A stretch of 64,000 bases of DNA from an uncultured Flammeovirgaceae bacterium (lineage in GTDB: Bacteria > Bacteroidota > Bacteroidia > Cytophagales > Cyclobacteriaceae): assembly GCA_937883755.1 (NCBI GenBank), contig CAKZYA010000001.1, forward strand, positions 62,001-126,000, in the 5' to 3' direction. Numbering within the stretch: the stretch's first letter is position 1; each line of letters begins with the position of its first letter. This document shows, piece by piece, positions 27,487-36,951 of this stretch. Position numbers and translations under genes: made by a program. A model generated the notes under the pieces. It worked only from the letters and a program-made list of their open reading frames with translations. It did no database searches and was not told the origin of the DNA.

Positions 27487-28617
27487 ATGATCCATCTTAA
27501 AATTGGGAACTATACAAACAAGGGCGATGGCCTGATGCTACACGCAATCATTAATCGATTGCAAGGTAAGGATGATCTCACTTTGTTACCTAAAGTAGCT
27601 GAATATAAAAAACGAGCTTCTTTAGGATTGTATCAGAGTTTTTGGTTTGAGAGTTTAGCAAACCCTACTAACCAGGTATTGACCAATACCTTTCCAGCGA
27701 AACTACGTAAGAAATACGGCTTAGTAATTGAAGATGAGATTGATGCAGTAATAGACGCTTCTGGATTTGCTTACGGTGATCAGTGGGGTGCTCGTAAAGT
27801 AGAACAAATGGCCAGCGACTGTGCTCGCTGGAAGAAACAAGGAAAAAAAATTGTTCTACTTCCTCAATCGCTAGGATCATTCCATGATGAAAAAGTAGCA
27901 GATTCCTTTAGAAAGCTATTGGATAATGTAGATCGGGTTTTTGCCCGTGACAGATCATCGTATGAGTTTGCAACTAGTTTGAACTATCATACCAAAAAAA
28001 TTAGCCAAGCCCCTGATTTTACGGGTGCTTTGAAAGGTGAAATTACTGATTTGTATTGTCCTCAGCCTCGCCAAGCCTGTATTATTCCTAATCATCGAAT
28101 GATTGATAGTACTGATGATAAGATTGGACCACGTTACCTTCCTTTTCTCAAAGAGTGTTTTGATAGCTTCACTGAATTAGGTATGAACCCATTCGTGCTG
28201 GTACACGAACGGGTAGACTATCCGGTAGCAGAAGAGTTGCAAAAGCTGGTTGAGAAACCAATTGATATCGTCTATGATAATAGTCCACTAGTACTACGGG
28301 GAGTCATTTCCCAATGTCATATTGTAATAAGCTCTCGCTTCCACGGACTAATTAGTACTTTGTCGCAAACAGTGCCCTGCTTAGGAACCCGGTGGAGCCA
28401 TAAGTTTGAGCGCGTGATGGAAGAGTATAAGTGCCAAGACTTTCTGGTTTCTCCTTTGGATGATCCAAAAGAAATACGAACTAAAATAGAACAATTAGAT
28501 AAAGGGGATTCACGTCAGCAAGTAATAAATAATATTACCTCAACCGTGGAAGATCATAAACAACTTAATAATAATATGTGGACTGAGGTTGAAGAAATAC
28601 TTGGGCTATCTAATTAG
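27487..28617 (+). CDS. Polysaccharide pyruvyltransferase family protein
   Basis: Start taken at ATG 27487 (376 aa, MIHLKIGNYTNKGDGLMLHA), since an upstream TTG overlaps the previous gene. The N-terminal GNYTNKGDGLML matches the N-x-GD motif of the CsaB/PssM-like PS_pyruv_trans fold. The C-terminal SSRFHGLISTLSQTVPCLG is the most typical family signature. Members transfer pyruvate from phosphoenolpyruvate to a sugar as a ketal, which adds negative charge; some diverged members do other transfers. It sits between the double GT and the polymerase. Confidence 0.85.
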   Translation: MIHLKIGNYTNKGDGLMLHAIINRLQGKDDLTLLPKVAEYKKRASLGLYQSFWFESLANPTNQVLTNTFPAKLRKKYGLVIEDEIDAVIDASGFAYGDQWGARKVEQMASDCARWKKQGKKIVLLPQSLGSFHDEKVADSFRKLLDNVDRVFARDRSSYEFATSLNYHTKKISQAPDFTGALKGEITDLYCPQPRQACIIPNHRMIDSTDDKIGPRYLPFLKECFDSFTELGMNPFVLVHERVDYPVAEELQKLVEKPIDIVYDNSPLVLRGVISQCHIVISSRFHGLISTLSQTVPCLGTRWSHKFERVMEEYKCQDFLVSPLDDPKEIRTKIEQLDKGDSRQQVINNITSTVEDHKQLNNNMWTEVEEILGLSN

Positions 28618-28630
28618 AAATTAAGAAAGA

Positions 28631-29872
28631 ATGACTATCCATCTACCGGAACAAAATAAGGCAATTGACTATCTGTTAGTTTATCTATTAGCAGCTATCT
28701 CCGGTATGCCGTTTTTTAATGGGGATATCCCGATGATCGGAGTTTTTGGATTTGCCTTTCTCATCTTTTTAATAAGGAAAGAGGGGTTTCATTGGTACTT
28801 TTTTTTCATACTATTTTCCTTTTTGATTCTAGTATGTTTACATAGCTTACGATTCAACCATTTCCCTCGAAATACTTATATAGGCCTGATTGTAAAAATA
28901 TCCGTTGGATTTATTGTTTTGGCGATAGTCAAAGAAAAGTTTACCAGCTACTTTGTGGATATTATTGTTTTCTTTTCTATTGCTAGCTTCTTCTTTTTTA
29001 TTCCCTTATTCATTAGTAGTAGCTTTGATACAATATTTAGCGCTATAGGCATACCAGCCCCCTTTGAACCAGGCTCATCGGTGAAGTCACTGATTCTTTA
29101 TCAACTCAATCTCAGTAGACCCGGAGGGATGTATCGTAACTGTGGTCCGTTCTGGGAACCTGCGGCATTTGGGGGGTATCTATTGATCGCTCTTATGTTT
29201 AACCTAGCCCGTACTAATAGCTTAAAGGATCGTAAAAGTGTTATTTTAATTATCACACTACTGTCTACTCTTTCTACAACGGTTTTCTTACTGTTAGCTG
29301 TACTGATATTTTTTTACTTCTTTCTGAATCAGACTCTGTTGGTAAAACTTATTACCGTACCAGTGATGTTAATTGCCTTTGTTTATGCTTATAATACATT
29401 ACCCTTCATAGGGGAAAAAATAGACGAAGAAATTTCGCGGGGTGATATGAAAGATATGATGACTGACAGTGATCAAGTTGGTCATACTCGGTTAAGTAGT
29501 GCCATTTGGGACTATTATGATTTTGTCAAGTATCCCATTCTGGGGCGAGGGATTTTTACACAGACCTTCTACAACCCTACTGATGTCAAAACAAGACATA
29601 ATGGGCTAACTAAGCAAATAGCTCAGTGGGGTATAATTGGTTCACTCATCTACTTTGGTGCGATGTTTCTCAGTTTTAAACGGGTAGTGCAGTACTCTTA
29701 TCTGCATTCTTTCCTTAGCGTTGTTTTCTTCGTTCTAATTCTGGGTATGGGTGTAGCTGAAGGCTACTTTGATAAACCATTTTTTTGGGGCTTGATCTTT
29801 TTAAGCTTGTACGCGAACTATTCACAAACTGAAGAAGTATTTGATGATCAAAAGACAATATCATATGCTTGA
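28631..29872 (+). CDS. Wzy-like O-antigen/exopolysaccharide polymerase
   Basis: 413 aa, about 10-11 membrane helices. The large periplasmic loop region has RPGGMYRNCGPFWEPAAFGGY (written here in part as GPFWEPAAFGGY) and a later GHTRLSSAIWDY with YPILGRGIF, characteristic of the Wzy/WaaL ligase-polymerase group. With the Wzx and Wzc-like proteins it completes a Wzx/Wzy-dependent system; chains would be lengthened at the periplasmic face. Its end overlaps the next GT2 gene. Confidence 0.82.
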   Translation: MTIHLPEQNKAIDYLLVYLLAAISGMPFFNGDIPMIGVFGFAFLIFLIRKEGFHWYFFFILFSFLILVCLHSLRFNHFPRNTYIGLIVKISVGFIVLAIVKEKFTSYFVDIIVFFSIASFFFFIPLFISSSFDTIFSAIGIPAPFEPGSSVKSLILYQLNLSRPGGMYRNCGPFWEPAAFGGYLLIALMFNLARTNSLKDRKSVILIITLLSTLSTTVFLLLAVLIFFYFFLNQTLLVKLITVPVMLIAFVYAYNTLPFIGEKIDEEISRGDMKDMMTDSDQVGHTRLSSAIWDYYDFVKYPILGRGIFTQTFYNPTDVKTRHNGLTKQIAQWGIIGSLIYFGAMFLSFKRVVQYSYLHSFLSVVFFVLILGMGVAEGYFDKPFFWGLIFLSLYANYSQTEEVFDDQKTISYA

Positions 29873-30854
29873 GAAGGAGTTGGTGACAGTTTGCATTACT
29901 ACTTACAATCGTAAGGAGATGCTAAACCGGGCAGTAGAGTCAGTATTAGCTCAGACCTACCCATACTTTGAACTTGTTATTGTTGATGATTGCTCTAGTG
30001 ATGGTACAGAAGAGTATGTACAAAAAGAGTTATTAAATAGAGATAAGCGTATTCAGTATATACGCCACAAAGTGAATAGAGGTCTTGCTGTTGCCCGGAA
30101 TACAGCAATTTTTAATAGTAAAGGAGTTTATTTTACATTCGTAGACGATGACGATCGCTGGAATGAGCACTATTTAGAAGATTTTGTAGCAGTTGCTAAC
30201 AATTATGATGATCAGTGGTGCTTCTGTTGTGGTTCTATCACGAAGGATTTGATAGGGCAAACGGTATATGCTAACTATAATTCGTTAGAAGGGTCTCTAC
30301 TTGACTACATACAAAAAGGTTACACACCTCCCATTGCCTCTCAATTTTATTTTACTGCTGCTTTGCAGCAGTGCGGAGGATACAATGAAAAAATAAAGAA
30401 TGGGGTAGATCATGATTTGTGGTTAACCTTAGCATTTCGAGGAAGTAAAATAAAGTCTGTTGATAAGTATCTGTCTCTACCATCAGAGGTAATTGATGTA
30501 TCTAGGGCAAAAATGACCAACTCTTATCAGAAACGGATCAATGGAATTACAAAATCTCTGGATGTTTGGAAACCTCAGCTAGTCGCCCATTTTGGCGAGT
30601 CATACTTTCAAAAATTCAAGGAGGCTTATTTAATCCGGGAAAAGAAAAAGTTTTTCAGGATGTATGTACTGAAACTACAGCTCAAAGAGGCTCTTGTACT
30701 GTATCGAGAGGTATCTGAAGAAATCTCGCCTAAAGAAATAGTAAAGTCATTATCTATAGCACTGCTCTTAAAACTATCAATATCAGTAAAGCGAGAGAAG
30801 TATATCATTAGGGGCTCTAGCTTGAAAATAAAGCTATCTACTGTAAACGCATAA
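29865..30854 (+). CDS. GT2-family glycosyltransferase
   Basis: ATG 29865 gives 329 aa beginning MLEKELVTVCITTYNRKEML, the usual GT2 start, with an 8-nt overlap with the polymerase stop. Earlier in-frame TTG/ATG codons (29841, 29844) would add eight residues. The nucleotide-binding VIVDDCSSDGTEEYV and the acidic TFVDDDDRW motif are clear, and NGVDHDLWLTLAFRG follows as the acceptor-side acidic segment. The C-terminal 100 residues are basic and helical. Confidence 0.87.
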   Translation: MLEKELVTVCITTYNRKEMLNRAVESVLAQTYPYFELVIVDDCSSDGTEEYVQKELLNRDKRIQYIRHKVNRGLAVARNTAIFNSKGVYFTFVDDDDRWNEHYLEDFVAVANNYDDQWCFCCGSITKDLIGQTVYANYNSLEGSLLDYIQKGYTPPIASQFYFTAALQQCGGYNEKIKNGVDHDLWLTLAFRGSKIKSVDKYLSLPSEVIDVSRAKMTNSYQKRINGITKSLDVWKPQLVAHFGESYFQKFKEAYLIREKKKFFRMYVLKLQLKEALVLYREVSEEISPKEIVKSLSIALLLKLSISVKREKYIIRGSSLKIKLSTVNA

Positions 30855-30864
30855 TTCAGGAGAT

Positions 30865-31755
30865 ATGGATCGCAAAATATACATAGTTATACCAGTCTAT
30901 AATAATATTAAGTATACACTTAAGTGTTTAGCATCATTAGAAAATCAAACTTATAATAACTATCAAACGATCGTTGTAAATGATGGATCTTCAGATGGTA
31001 CAACTGAGAAGATTAATACTAATTATCCTGATGTTGTTGTATTGGAAGGGGATGGTAATTTGTGGTGGACAGGTGCTACTAATATGGGTGTAGAATACGT
31101 GTTGCAAGTAGCAGTAGAGAAAGACTTTGTATTAGCATTAAACAATGACTTAGAAGTCAAACCAGATTATTTGTCAGAGTTAGTAAAAGCATATGATGAG
31201 AATGAACCGTGCCTGATTGGCTCAATATCAGTATATCAGAATAACCCAGAGCAGGTTGCTTTTTTAGGTACTAAATCGAATCAGTATACTACCAAGTCAA
31301 GACCGACTATTAGAGACGACCGATACAGTGATGTAGTAAAAAAGTATGACTACATACCTACCGAAGCATTACCGGGTAGGGGGATGCTCATTCCCGTAGA
31401 GATATTTACTAAGATTGGACTGTTCGATTTTGATAGATTTCCTCAATACTTAGCCGATTACGATTTTAGCAAACGAGCAACATACGCTGGATGTAAGTTA
31501 ATAGTAGCTACTAAAGCAGTGGTAATGAGCGCAGTAGACAATACGGGGGTAAGTTACATCATGCAGCCAACGTGGAGTACATTTTTTACTTCACTGAAAT
31601 CTATAAAATCACCTAATCGGGTAATAACCCGCTACTATTACGGAATGAATCACAGTCCTCTAAAGTTTGGCTATGTAATTGTGAAGACCTTACGGGTAAC
31701 AGCCTCTTTTCTGCGGGCGTGGCTGCTGAAGAATACTAAGTTTGCTGTTAAGTAA
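30865..31755 (+). CDS. GT2-family glycosyltransferase, rhamnosyltransferase-like
   Basis: 296 aa. The GT-A domain starts YIVIPVYNNIKYTLKCL, with VVNDGSSDGTTE and the tungsten-rich-looking EGDGNLWWTGATNMGV, a segment typical of WbbL/rhamnosyltransferase-like GT2 enzymes. The metal motif is LALNNDLEVKPDY. A later ALPGRGMLIPVEIF and YLADYDFSKRA fit the acceptor domain. It begins 10 bp after the previous GT2 and 6 bp before the GT4, so it is clearly operonic. Confidence 0.87.
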   Translation: MDRKIYIVIPVYNNIKYTLKCLASLENQTYNNYQTIVVNDGSSDGTTEKINTNYPDVVVLEGDGNLWWTGATNMGVEYVLQVAVEKDFVLALNNDLEVKPDYLSELVKAYDENEPCLIGSISVYQNNPEQVAFLGTKSNQYTTKSRPTIRDDRYSDVVKKYDYIPTEALPGRGMLIPVEIFTKIGLFDFDRFPQYLADYDFSKRATYAGCKLIVATKAVVMSAVDNTGVSYIMQPTWSTFFTSLKSIKSPNRVITRYYYGMNHSPLKFGYVIVKTLRVTASFLRAWLLKNTKFAVK

Positions 31756-31761
31756 AGGAAT

Positions 31762-32844
31762 ATGAAGAATATTGTATTATTGTCTAATCGCCTGTTTCAC
31801 TATCGAGTACCTGTTTATAACTATTTTCACCAGGAGTTTCTAAAAGAAGGATATGAGTTTACTGTACTGACCAATGAAGTACAAGAAAATTTCGACCATC
31901 AATTTGAGTTTGAGTGTATAATTGAACCGCCCAACTTCTTTAAGTACAAAGCCATCATGCAGGCGAAACAGCCTGCAGCAGTTATTGTATTTATGCACCT
32001 GAAAGATTGGATTATGTGGCCGGTGATACATTGGTTAAAGTTAAAGGGTATTCCGATCATTTATTGGAACTACGGAGTAAACCTGGCGGATGCAAATAAT
32101 AAGTATAAGAATATGCTGTATTACCACCTTCATAATACTGCTGACGCAATAGTACTATATTCTCCCGCTGAAAAGAAACATATAAAGCCTAAAAACCATC
32201 ATAAAGTCCATATAGGGTATAATACTTTAAACTTACGAAGCTTCCCTAAAATTTCGCAGTCTAAAGAAGAGCTAAAACGAGAGTTTAATATACCCTACAA
32301 TAAAGTTGTACTATTTGCGGCCAATACTCTACTTCGTCGCCGTATCGATCTGCTTTTAGATATATTTGGTGATCGCGACGACCAAGAGATTGGTTTAGTA
32401 ATTGCGGGTTTACGAGAAATTACGCCCGAAATAGAACAAGTGATTGAACGTAGTCCTGCTATCACTTATGTAGGACAAATCGCTGATCAGACAAAATTCA
32501 ACAAGCTTGTAAAGCTAGCCGATGTATTTAGTATTCCCGGTCGTAGCGGATTGGCTATCAATCAAGCTCTTCACTGGGGAACTCCTTATGTGACAACCAA
32601 CGTACGTCAGTCACCAGAGATATGGTACTTAAAAGATGGTGAGAATGGTTATATAGCTGATGTAAACAAACCAGGAGACTATCGTGAAAAGCTAATGAGA
32701 GTACTAGAAGATGATGGGCTAAGAGCTCAAATGTCTGACAAAGCAAAAGAAGTAATCCAGAGTGAAGGGGATATTCATACTATGTATACAGGGTTTTGGA
32801 ATGCGTTTCAATATGCTACTAACCAGAAGGTAGTAAGAAAATAG
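31762..32844 (+). CDS. GT4-family glycosyltransferase, paralogue 1
   Basis: 360 aa GT-B fold. The N-terminal half starts MKNIVLLSNRLFHYRVPVY and has FMHLKDWIMWPVIHWL. The C-terminal nucleotide-sugar domain starts around residue 175 (NIPYNKVVLFAANT) and ends with the GT4 E-x7-E-like region PGRSGLAINQALHWGTPYV and SPEIWYLKDGENGYI. It is a close paralogue of 34559-35632: both begin with nearly the same 20 residues and share the same order of motifs. The CapK-like gene lies between the two. Confidence 0.87.
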   Translation: MKNIVLLSNRLFHYRVPVYNYFHQEFLKEGYEFTVLTNEVQENFDHQFEFECIIEPPNFFKYKAIMQAKQPAAVIVFMHLKDWIMWPVIHWLKLKGIPIIYWNYGVNLADANNKYKNMLYYHLHNTADAIVLYSPAEKKHIKPKNHHKVHIGYNTLNLRSFPKISQSKEELKREFNIPYNKVVLFAANTLLRRRIDLLLDIFGDRDDQEIGLVIAGLREITPEIEQVIERSPAITYVGQIADQTKFNKLVKLADVFSIPGRSGLAINQALHWGTPYVTTNVRQSPEIWYLKDGENGYIADVNKPGDYREKLMRVLEDDGLRAQMSDKAKEVIQSEGDIHTMYTGFWNAFQYATNQKVVRK

Positions 32845-32984
32845 TATGTTAACACTAGTTACTACTAACTAAGGATGTTGTATCTTATCATCTTTTCAAC
32901 TCTACTGTATTTTGGTAAATCATCGTACAAAACTATTAGATATTACTAAGTATTACCGATCTACTTCGTGTTAAAGGAGTAAAA

Positions 32985-34289
32985 ATGAGACGAAGAATTG
33001 AAGCATTTGTTAGCTATTACTTGCGATTTAATCCGATGTTTAGATCGAGATTAGCAAATGTGTTGGAGGTGAAAAACTGGGATTACAGCAAAATTAAGGA
33101 AAAGCAAAATGAGTTATTTCTAAAGATTTTCAATTGTGCAGTTTCGCAATCCTCGTTCTACAAAAAACTATATTCTGAGTATGGTGTAAATATCAATGAT
33201 ATTAAATCAATAGAAGATATCCATTGTCTTCCTATCATCTCAAGAAATCAAATTAAGAATCACATTTCAGATATTTTTATTGGTAACCGGTTTTTTAGAA
33301 CAAAAGGACAGACTAGTGGAACATCAGGTACTCCTCTTACAGTCTACCGAGATTATAGTTCTATCCTAACAGAAGGTGCTTATGTATGGGCACAAAGGCA
33401 TTTATTTGGCTTCCATCCAGGTATGAAAGTGATTTCTTTAAGAGGGGATCTTAGCAGAGATGAAGTAAAACGATACGACCCTTATTTAAACTGTTTGTAC
33501 CTGTCCAGTTATAACTTGCGAGAGGATAATACATTATTCTACCATTCTGAAATAGAGAAATTTGAGCCTCAAGCGATATTGGCATATCCAAGCTCAGTAG
33601 AGGTTCTTGCAAATTTCTTTATGGCGAAAGGTTTAACGTTAAATGTACCTCTTATCTTTACCTCATCAGAACAACTATATGATCATCAGCGAGTAAAAGT
33701 AGAAACAGCATTCAACTCAAAAATTGTAGATTGGTATGGTAATGCTGAGCGAACCATTGCCATCGAGCAGCGTAATGATGGGTTTTATTATGAATTACCA
33801 TTGTACTCATTTAATGAGTATAAGGAAGATCATACTATTACTACTGGGTTAATCTCTTCCGCCTTTCCTTTGATTAGATATGAAGTAAATGACATCATAA
33901 AACAAGAAAAGGAAAAAGAGAAAAAGGGGAAGAGTCAGTTCAAGATCGATTCAATATTAGGTAGACAAGATGATATCCTACTGTTACCAGATGGAACTAG
34001 GCTTGGAAGAATAGGTAGAGTTTTCATGGAGGTAGAAGGTTTAGAGTTAGCACAGGTACATCAAAAAGTACAAGATAGTTTCGCAGTTAATCTAGTTGTG
34101 AATAAATACTTTAATGAACAAAGTGTAAGTAAAATACACGAGAAGCTAAGTAAATTAGGAGGTAATCAACTACGCTATGATATAAACTACGTCCAAAATC
34201 AAGATATTATTCGGACTCGAGCCGGCAAATATAAGCTAGTAATTAATGAAATAAGTGAGACTACTGAGAAAGGGCAAGTAACCATTTAA
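32985..34289 (+). CDS. CapK/PaaK-like adenylate-forming enzyme
   Basis: 434 aa of the phenylacetate-CoA-ligase-like branch of the ANL superfamily. The phosphate-binding loop is GQTSGTSGTPLTVY (about 108-121). A middle segment LIFTSSEQLYDHQR and DWYGNAERTIAIEQ (the Y-G-x-x-E core motif) and a C-terminal SILGRQDDILLLPDGTRLG (hinge region) are in family order. CapK-type members are frequent in capsule clusters and are thought to activate an acyl group for attachment; the product is unknown. A clear AAGGAG (32974-32979) precedes the ATG, rare for this genome. Confidence 0.8.
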   Translation: MRRRIEAFVSYYLRFNPMFRSRLANVLEVKNWDYSKIKEKQNELFLKIFNCAVSQSSFYKKLYSEYGVNINDIKSIEDIHCLPIISRNQIKNHISDIFIGNRFFRTKGQTSGTSGTPLTVYRDYSSILTEGAYVWAQRHLFGFHPGMKVISLRGDLSRDEVKRYDPYLNCLYLSSYNLREDNTLFYHSEIEKFEPQAILAYPSSVEVLANFFMAKGLTLNVPLIFTSSEQLYDHQRVKVETAFNSKIVDWYGNAERTIAIEQRNDGFYYELPLYSFNEYKEDHTITTGLISSAFPLIRYEVNDIIKQEKEKEKKGKSQFKIDSILGRQDDILLLPDGTRLGRIGRVFMEVEGLELAQVHQKVQDSFAVNLVVNKYFNEQSVSKIHEKLSKLGGNQLRYDINYVQNQDIIRTRAGKYKLVINEISETTEKGQVTI

Positions 34290-34312
34290 GCCATTTCTGT
34301 AACAAATGGCTT
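34288..34312 (+). terminator. Stem-loop after the CapK-like gene, possible terminator
   Basis: AAGCCATTT (34288-34296) pairs perfectly with AAATGGCTT (34304-34312) across a 7-nt loop, starting in the stop codon. The following bases are AT-rich (ATAATAATTC) and not a strong T-tract, so termination may be partial. The rest of the gap to 34558 is AT-rich, with a second small inverted repeat (AATATTG at 34511-34517, CAATATT at 34525-34531). Confidence 0.45.
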
Positions 34313-34558
34313 ATAATAATTCACCTATCAAGTATCATTTAAGTGACGAAGAGATAGTTTTACACAGTAGTCTTCTTATTAGCATTGCTCATGAACCTCT
34401 GAAAACCGCGAATAATTTAGATGCTATGGCAAAATTTACCATCTTAAACGTGACAATCTTTCAGAAAGATAATTTTAGCTAGCATTTTAGAATCATCATC
34501 TTATATTTGAAATATTGCTAAGTACAATATTTTAGTTTTTTGCTTAATATTGCCTGTA

Positions 34559-35632
34559 ATGAAAAGTATTCTTCTGATCTCAAATCAGGTATTCCATTAT
34601 AGAGTCCCTATTTACAACTATTTTCACGAAGCCTTTTTAAAGGATGGGTATAGCTTTAGCGTCCTTACAAATACACTACAACAAGATTTTGACCATCAGC
34701 CTGCTTTTGAGTGTATTGTTGAAAGCCCAAGCATAAGTAAATATCAAGGCATAATTAAGAAATATAATCCAGCTGCAGTAATATTCTTCATGCACCTAAA
34801 AGACTGGATTATGTGGCCTCTTATACATTGGTTAAGGGTAAAAGATATTCCTACTATATATTGGAATCACGGCGTGAATCTACAAGACCCTGAGAATACC
34901 TATAAGAACATTCTATTTCATTATATACATAATCTTTCGGATGCTATTGTACTCTATTCTCCTAATGAGAAGCAGTACATAAAGCAAAAGAATCAGAAAA
35001 AAATCTTTATTGGCTATAATACCTTAAATTTTAAGGAATTTCCTGATATTAAAGAAAGTAAAGCTAAACTAAAGGCAGAGCTTAATATACCTTATGAGAA
35101 GGTAGTAATCTTTGCAGCTAGGAATAATCCAGCCAGAAAGCTGGATTTATTATTGGAAGCTTATCAGGATTTTAAAAATCAGAATATCGGCATAGTCATT
35201 GCCGGAGGCGGCGACCTTACAGAATATCAAAAAACTATTGTTGATAATAGTGATAATGAAATTATGCACTTGGGGCAGATTCCTGATCAGGTTACTTTCA
35301 ATAAACTAGTAAAGCTATCCGATGTATTTACTATTCCAGGAAAAAGTGGTTTAGCTATCAATCAAGCGTTTTATTGGTCAGTCCCTTACATAACAACCAA
35401 CGTTAAGCAAAGTCCCGAAATATGGTACTTGATCGATGGGTATAATGGGTTTATTGCCGATATAAACAAGAAAGATGATTATAAGAATAAACTGCTTCAG
35501 ATTTTACAGGATAATGAGCTAAGAAATACTATGGCAGAGAATGCTGCAAAAACAGCTCGGGAAAAAGCCTCAATTGAAATGATGTTCAGTGGTTTTCAAA
35601 AGGCTGTTCATCATGTAAACGGATGTGATTAA
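34559..35632 (+). CDS. GT4-family glycosyltransferase, paralogue 2
   Basis: ATG 34559 gives 357 aa (MKSILLISNQVFHYRVPIY), matching the start of the paralogue at 31762; a TTG at 34550 is in frame but unneeded. It shares FMHLKDWIMWPLIHWL, YIHNLSDAIVLYSPNEK, IGYNTLNFKEFP, PGKSGLAINQAFYWSVPYI and SPEIWYLIDGYNGFI. The last codons GAT TAA lie inside the left copy of the IS target duplication, so the IS sits just after the stop and leaves the gene intact. Confidence 0.87.
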   Translation: MKSILLISNQVFHYRVPIYNYFHEAFLKDGYSFSVLTNTLQQDFDHQPAFECIVESPSISKYQGIIKKYNPAAVIFFMHLKDWIMWPLIHWLRVKDIPTIYWNHGVNLQDPENTYKNILFHYIHNLSDAIVLYSPNEKQYIKQKNQKKIFIGYNTLNFKEFPDIKESKAKLKAELNIPYEKVVIFAARNNPARKLDLLLEAYQDFKNQNIGIVIAGGGDLTEYQKTIVDNSDNEIMHLGQIPDQVTFNKLVKLSDVFTIPGKSGLAINQAFYWSVPYITTNVKQSPEIWYLIDGYNGFIADINKKDDYKNKLLQILQDNELRNTMAENAAKTAREKASIEMMFSGFQKAVHHVNGCD

Positions 35633-35633
35633 C
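35627..35633. repeat. Target-site duplication GATTAAC, left copy
   Basis: GATTAAC directly abuts the left inverted repeat at 35634 and recurs directly after the right inverted repeat. It contains the last Asp codon and TAA stop of the GT4 gene. Confidence 0.9.
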
Positions 35634-35670
35634 TGTAATAGTTTAGACTTGCTCTGACAGTCGGGATTGC
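35634..35670. repeat. Left terminal inverted repeat of the IS481-family element
   Basis: Reading inward it starts TGTAATAGTTTAGACTTGCT and runs on through CTGACAGTCGGGATTGC. It matches the right repeat at 28 of 37 positions, with the longest identical block TCTGACAGT. Confidence 0.88.
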
Positions 35671-35684
35671 CTGATTGAGTTTTC

Positions 35685-36869
35685 TCAGGAATTTCCTCCC
35701 AAAATGTTTTGCAGAAAAGGGGCCGAAGTTGCCCCTTCTTCATTTCGGTCGGACTGACTATTCCTGGCAAGTTGGTCTCCACCATTGCTTGCTTCCGCTT
35801 CACCAGCCGGAGGTAAGTTAGCAAAACCATCGGACAATTGTGAAAGCATTTTCTCTTTGGCTTTTTCAATGTCTTCCTGGAAGGTTTGCATGGGCACTCG
35901 TCCATTACAATGTTTACCTGAGTGAGTACGCTGACCGTTATAATAATCAAGCCACAGATCCAGATCAGTTTGTAACTGCTCCAAGCTGGAGTAGATTTTC
36001 TTGCGGAATGCGATAGCATAAAATTCATCTTGGATCGTACGGTGAAAACGCTCACAGATACCATTGGTCTGGGGACTTCTGGCTTTGGTTCTGGTGTGAT
36101 CAATATCCTCAATAGCTAGGTAGAGTTGGTACTCGTGATGTTCACGTGCCCCACAGTATTCCGTACCACGATCGGTTAACACACGCAACAGTGGAATACC
36201 CTGCTCATCGTAAAAAGGAACTACTCGGTCATTGAGCAGATCAGCGGAAACTAAGGCATTTTTACGGTCGTAGAGCTTACAGTGGGCCACTTTGGTGCAG
36301 GTATCAATAAAAGTCTGTTGGTATATCCTACCCACCCCCTTAATAGTTCCTACATAGTAGGTATCTTGTGCACCAAGATATCCGGGATGATAGGTTTCTA
36401 TTTCACCATGCGCCTCTTTTTCAACTTTCGCTTTTTCTAAAGCAGCAACCTGGGATTCTGTCAGGATCATGCCTTCTTCCGCTACTTTGGCCTCCAGAGC
36501 TTTCAGCCGCTTTTTGAAGGTTTCCAGATTATGCCGGAGCCACACACAACGCACCCCACAAGGAGAGATAAATACTCCTTCTTTTTTAAGCTCATTTGCA
36601 GTTCGGAGTTGACCCAAAGCCGGCTGTTCCAATGCGTGTTCTACGACTCGGGCTTCAATAGCTGGATCAATCCGATTTTTAGGGTTGGCCTTTTTCCGAC
36701 TCAGTTCAGCCAGAGCCATTTCGCCTCCTTCATCGTACAGTTGATTGTAACGGTAGAAGGAATCTCGGCTATAGCCTAAGACTTTACAAGCTTGAGAAAC
36801 ATTGCCTAATTGCTCAGCCAAATTGAGCAATCCTACTTTTGTTTTGATTACTTTTGTTTCAGTTTTCAT
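35685..36869 (-). CDS. IS481-family DDE transposase
   Basis: 394 aa. A winged or simple HTH at the N-terminus (LGNVSQACKVLGYSRDSFYR, residues 21-40) precedes an rve/RNase-H-like catalytic core. Likely catalytic residues are Asp169 (AQDTYYVG), Asp233 (LTDRGTEYCG) and Glu273 (QTNGICERFHRTI). The C-terminal DYYNGQRTHSGKHCNGRVP is typical of rve transposases of IS481. The gene fills the element, leaving 51 bp to the left repeat edge and 82 bp on the promoter side. An extra CTGACAG (36871-36877) just before the start codon may be an internal transposase-binding site. Confidence 0.93.
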   Translation of the reverse strand: MKTETKVIKTKVGLLNLAEQLGNVSQACKVLGYSRDSFYRYNQLYDEGGEMALAELSRKKANPKNRIDPAIEARVVEHALEQPALGQLRTANELKKEGVFISPCGVRCVWLRHNLETFKKRLKALEAKVAEEGMILTESQVAALEKAKVEKEAHGEIETYHPGYLGAQDTYYVGTIKGVGRIYQQTFIDTCTKVAHCKLYDRKNALVSADLLNDRVVPFYDEQGIPLLRVLTDRGTEYCGAREHHEYQLYLAIEDIDHTRTKARSPQTNGICERFHRTIQDEFYAIAFRKKIYSSLEQLQTDLDLWLDYYNGQRTHSGKHCNGRVPMQTFQEDIEKAKEKMLSQLSDGFANLPPAGEAEASNGGDQLARNSQSDRNEEGATSAPFLQNILGGNS

Positions 36870-36914
36870 TCTGACAGTTTTAAAGGGTTACACTTTTTGT
36901 TTGGTTACTTAAAT

Positions 36915-36951
36915 GTAATCCTAACTGTCAGATTAAGTCGTAACTACTTCA
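36915..36951. repeat. Right terminal inverted repeat of the IS481-family element
   Basis: Reading inward on the minus strand it starts TGAAGTAGTTACGACTTAAT and runs on through CTGACAGTTAGGATTAC, complementary to the left repeat. Confidence 0.88.

Larger units (their letters stand above)
35634..36951 (-). mobile_element. IS481-family insertion sequence, complete
   Basis: 1318-bp element bounded by imperfect 37-bp inverted repeats that begin TG, with one transposase gene on the minus strand and a 7-bp duplication GATTAAC on both sides. Because the repeats, the frame and the duplication are all intact, the insertion is probably recent. It separates the plus-strand polysaccharide genes from the minus-strand lyase genes. 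Without it the last glycosyltransferase and the heparinase gene would be convergent about 77 bp apart. Confidence 0.92.

Noticed and set aside
35570-36112. 180-aa minus-strand ORF across the IS left end
   Set aside because: It is an out-of-frame shadow of the transposase that spans the element boundary.
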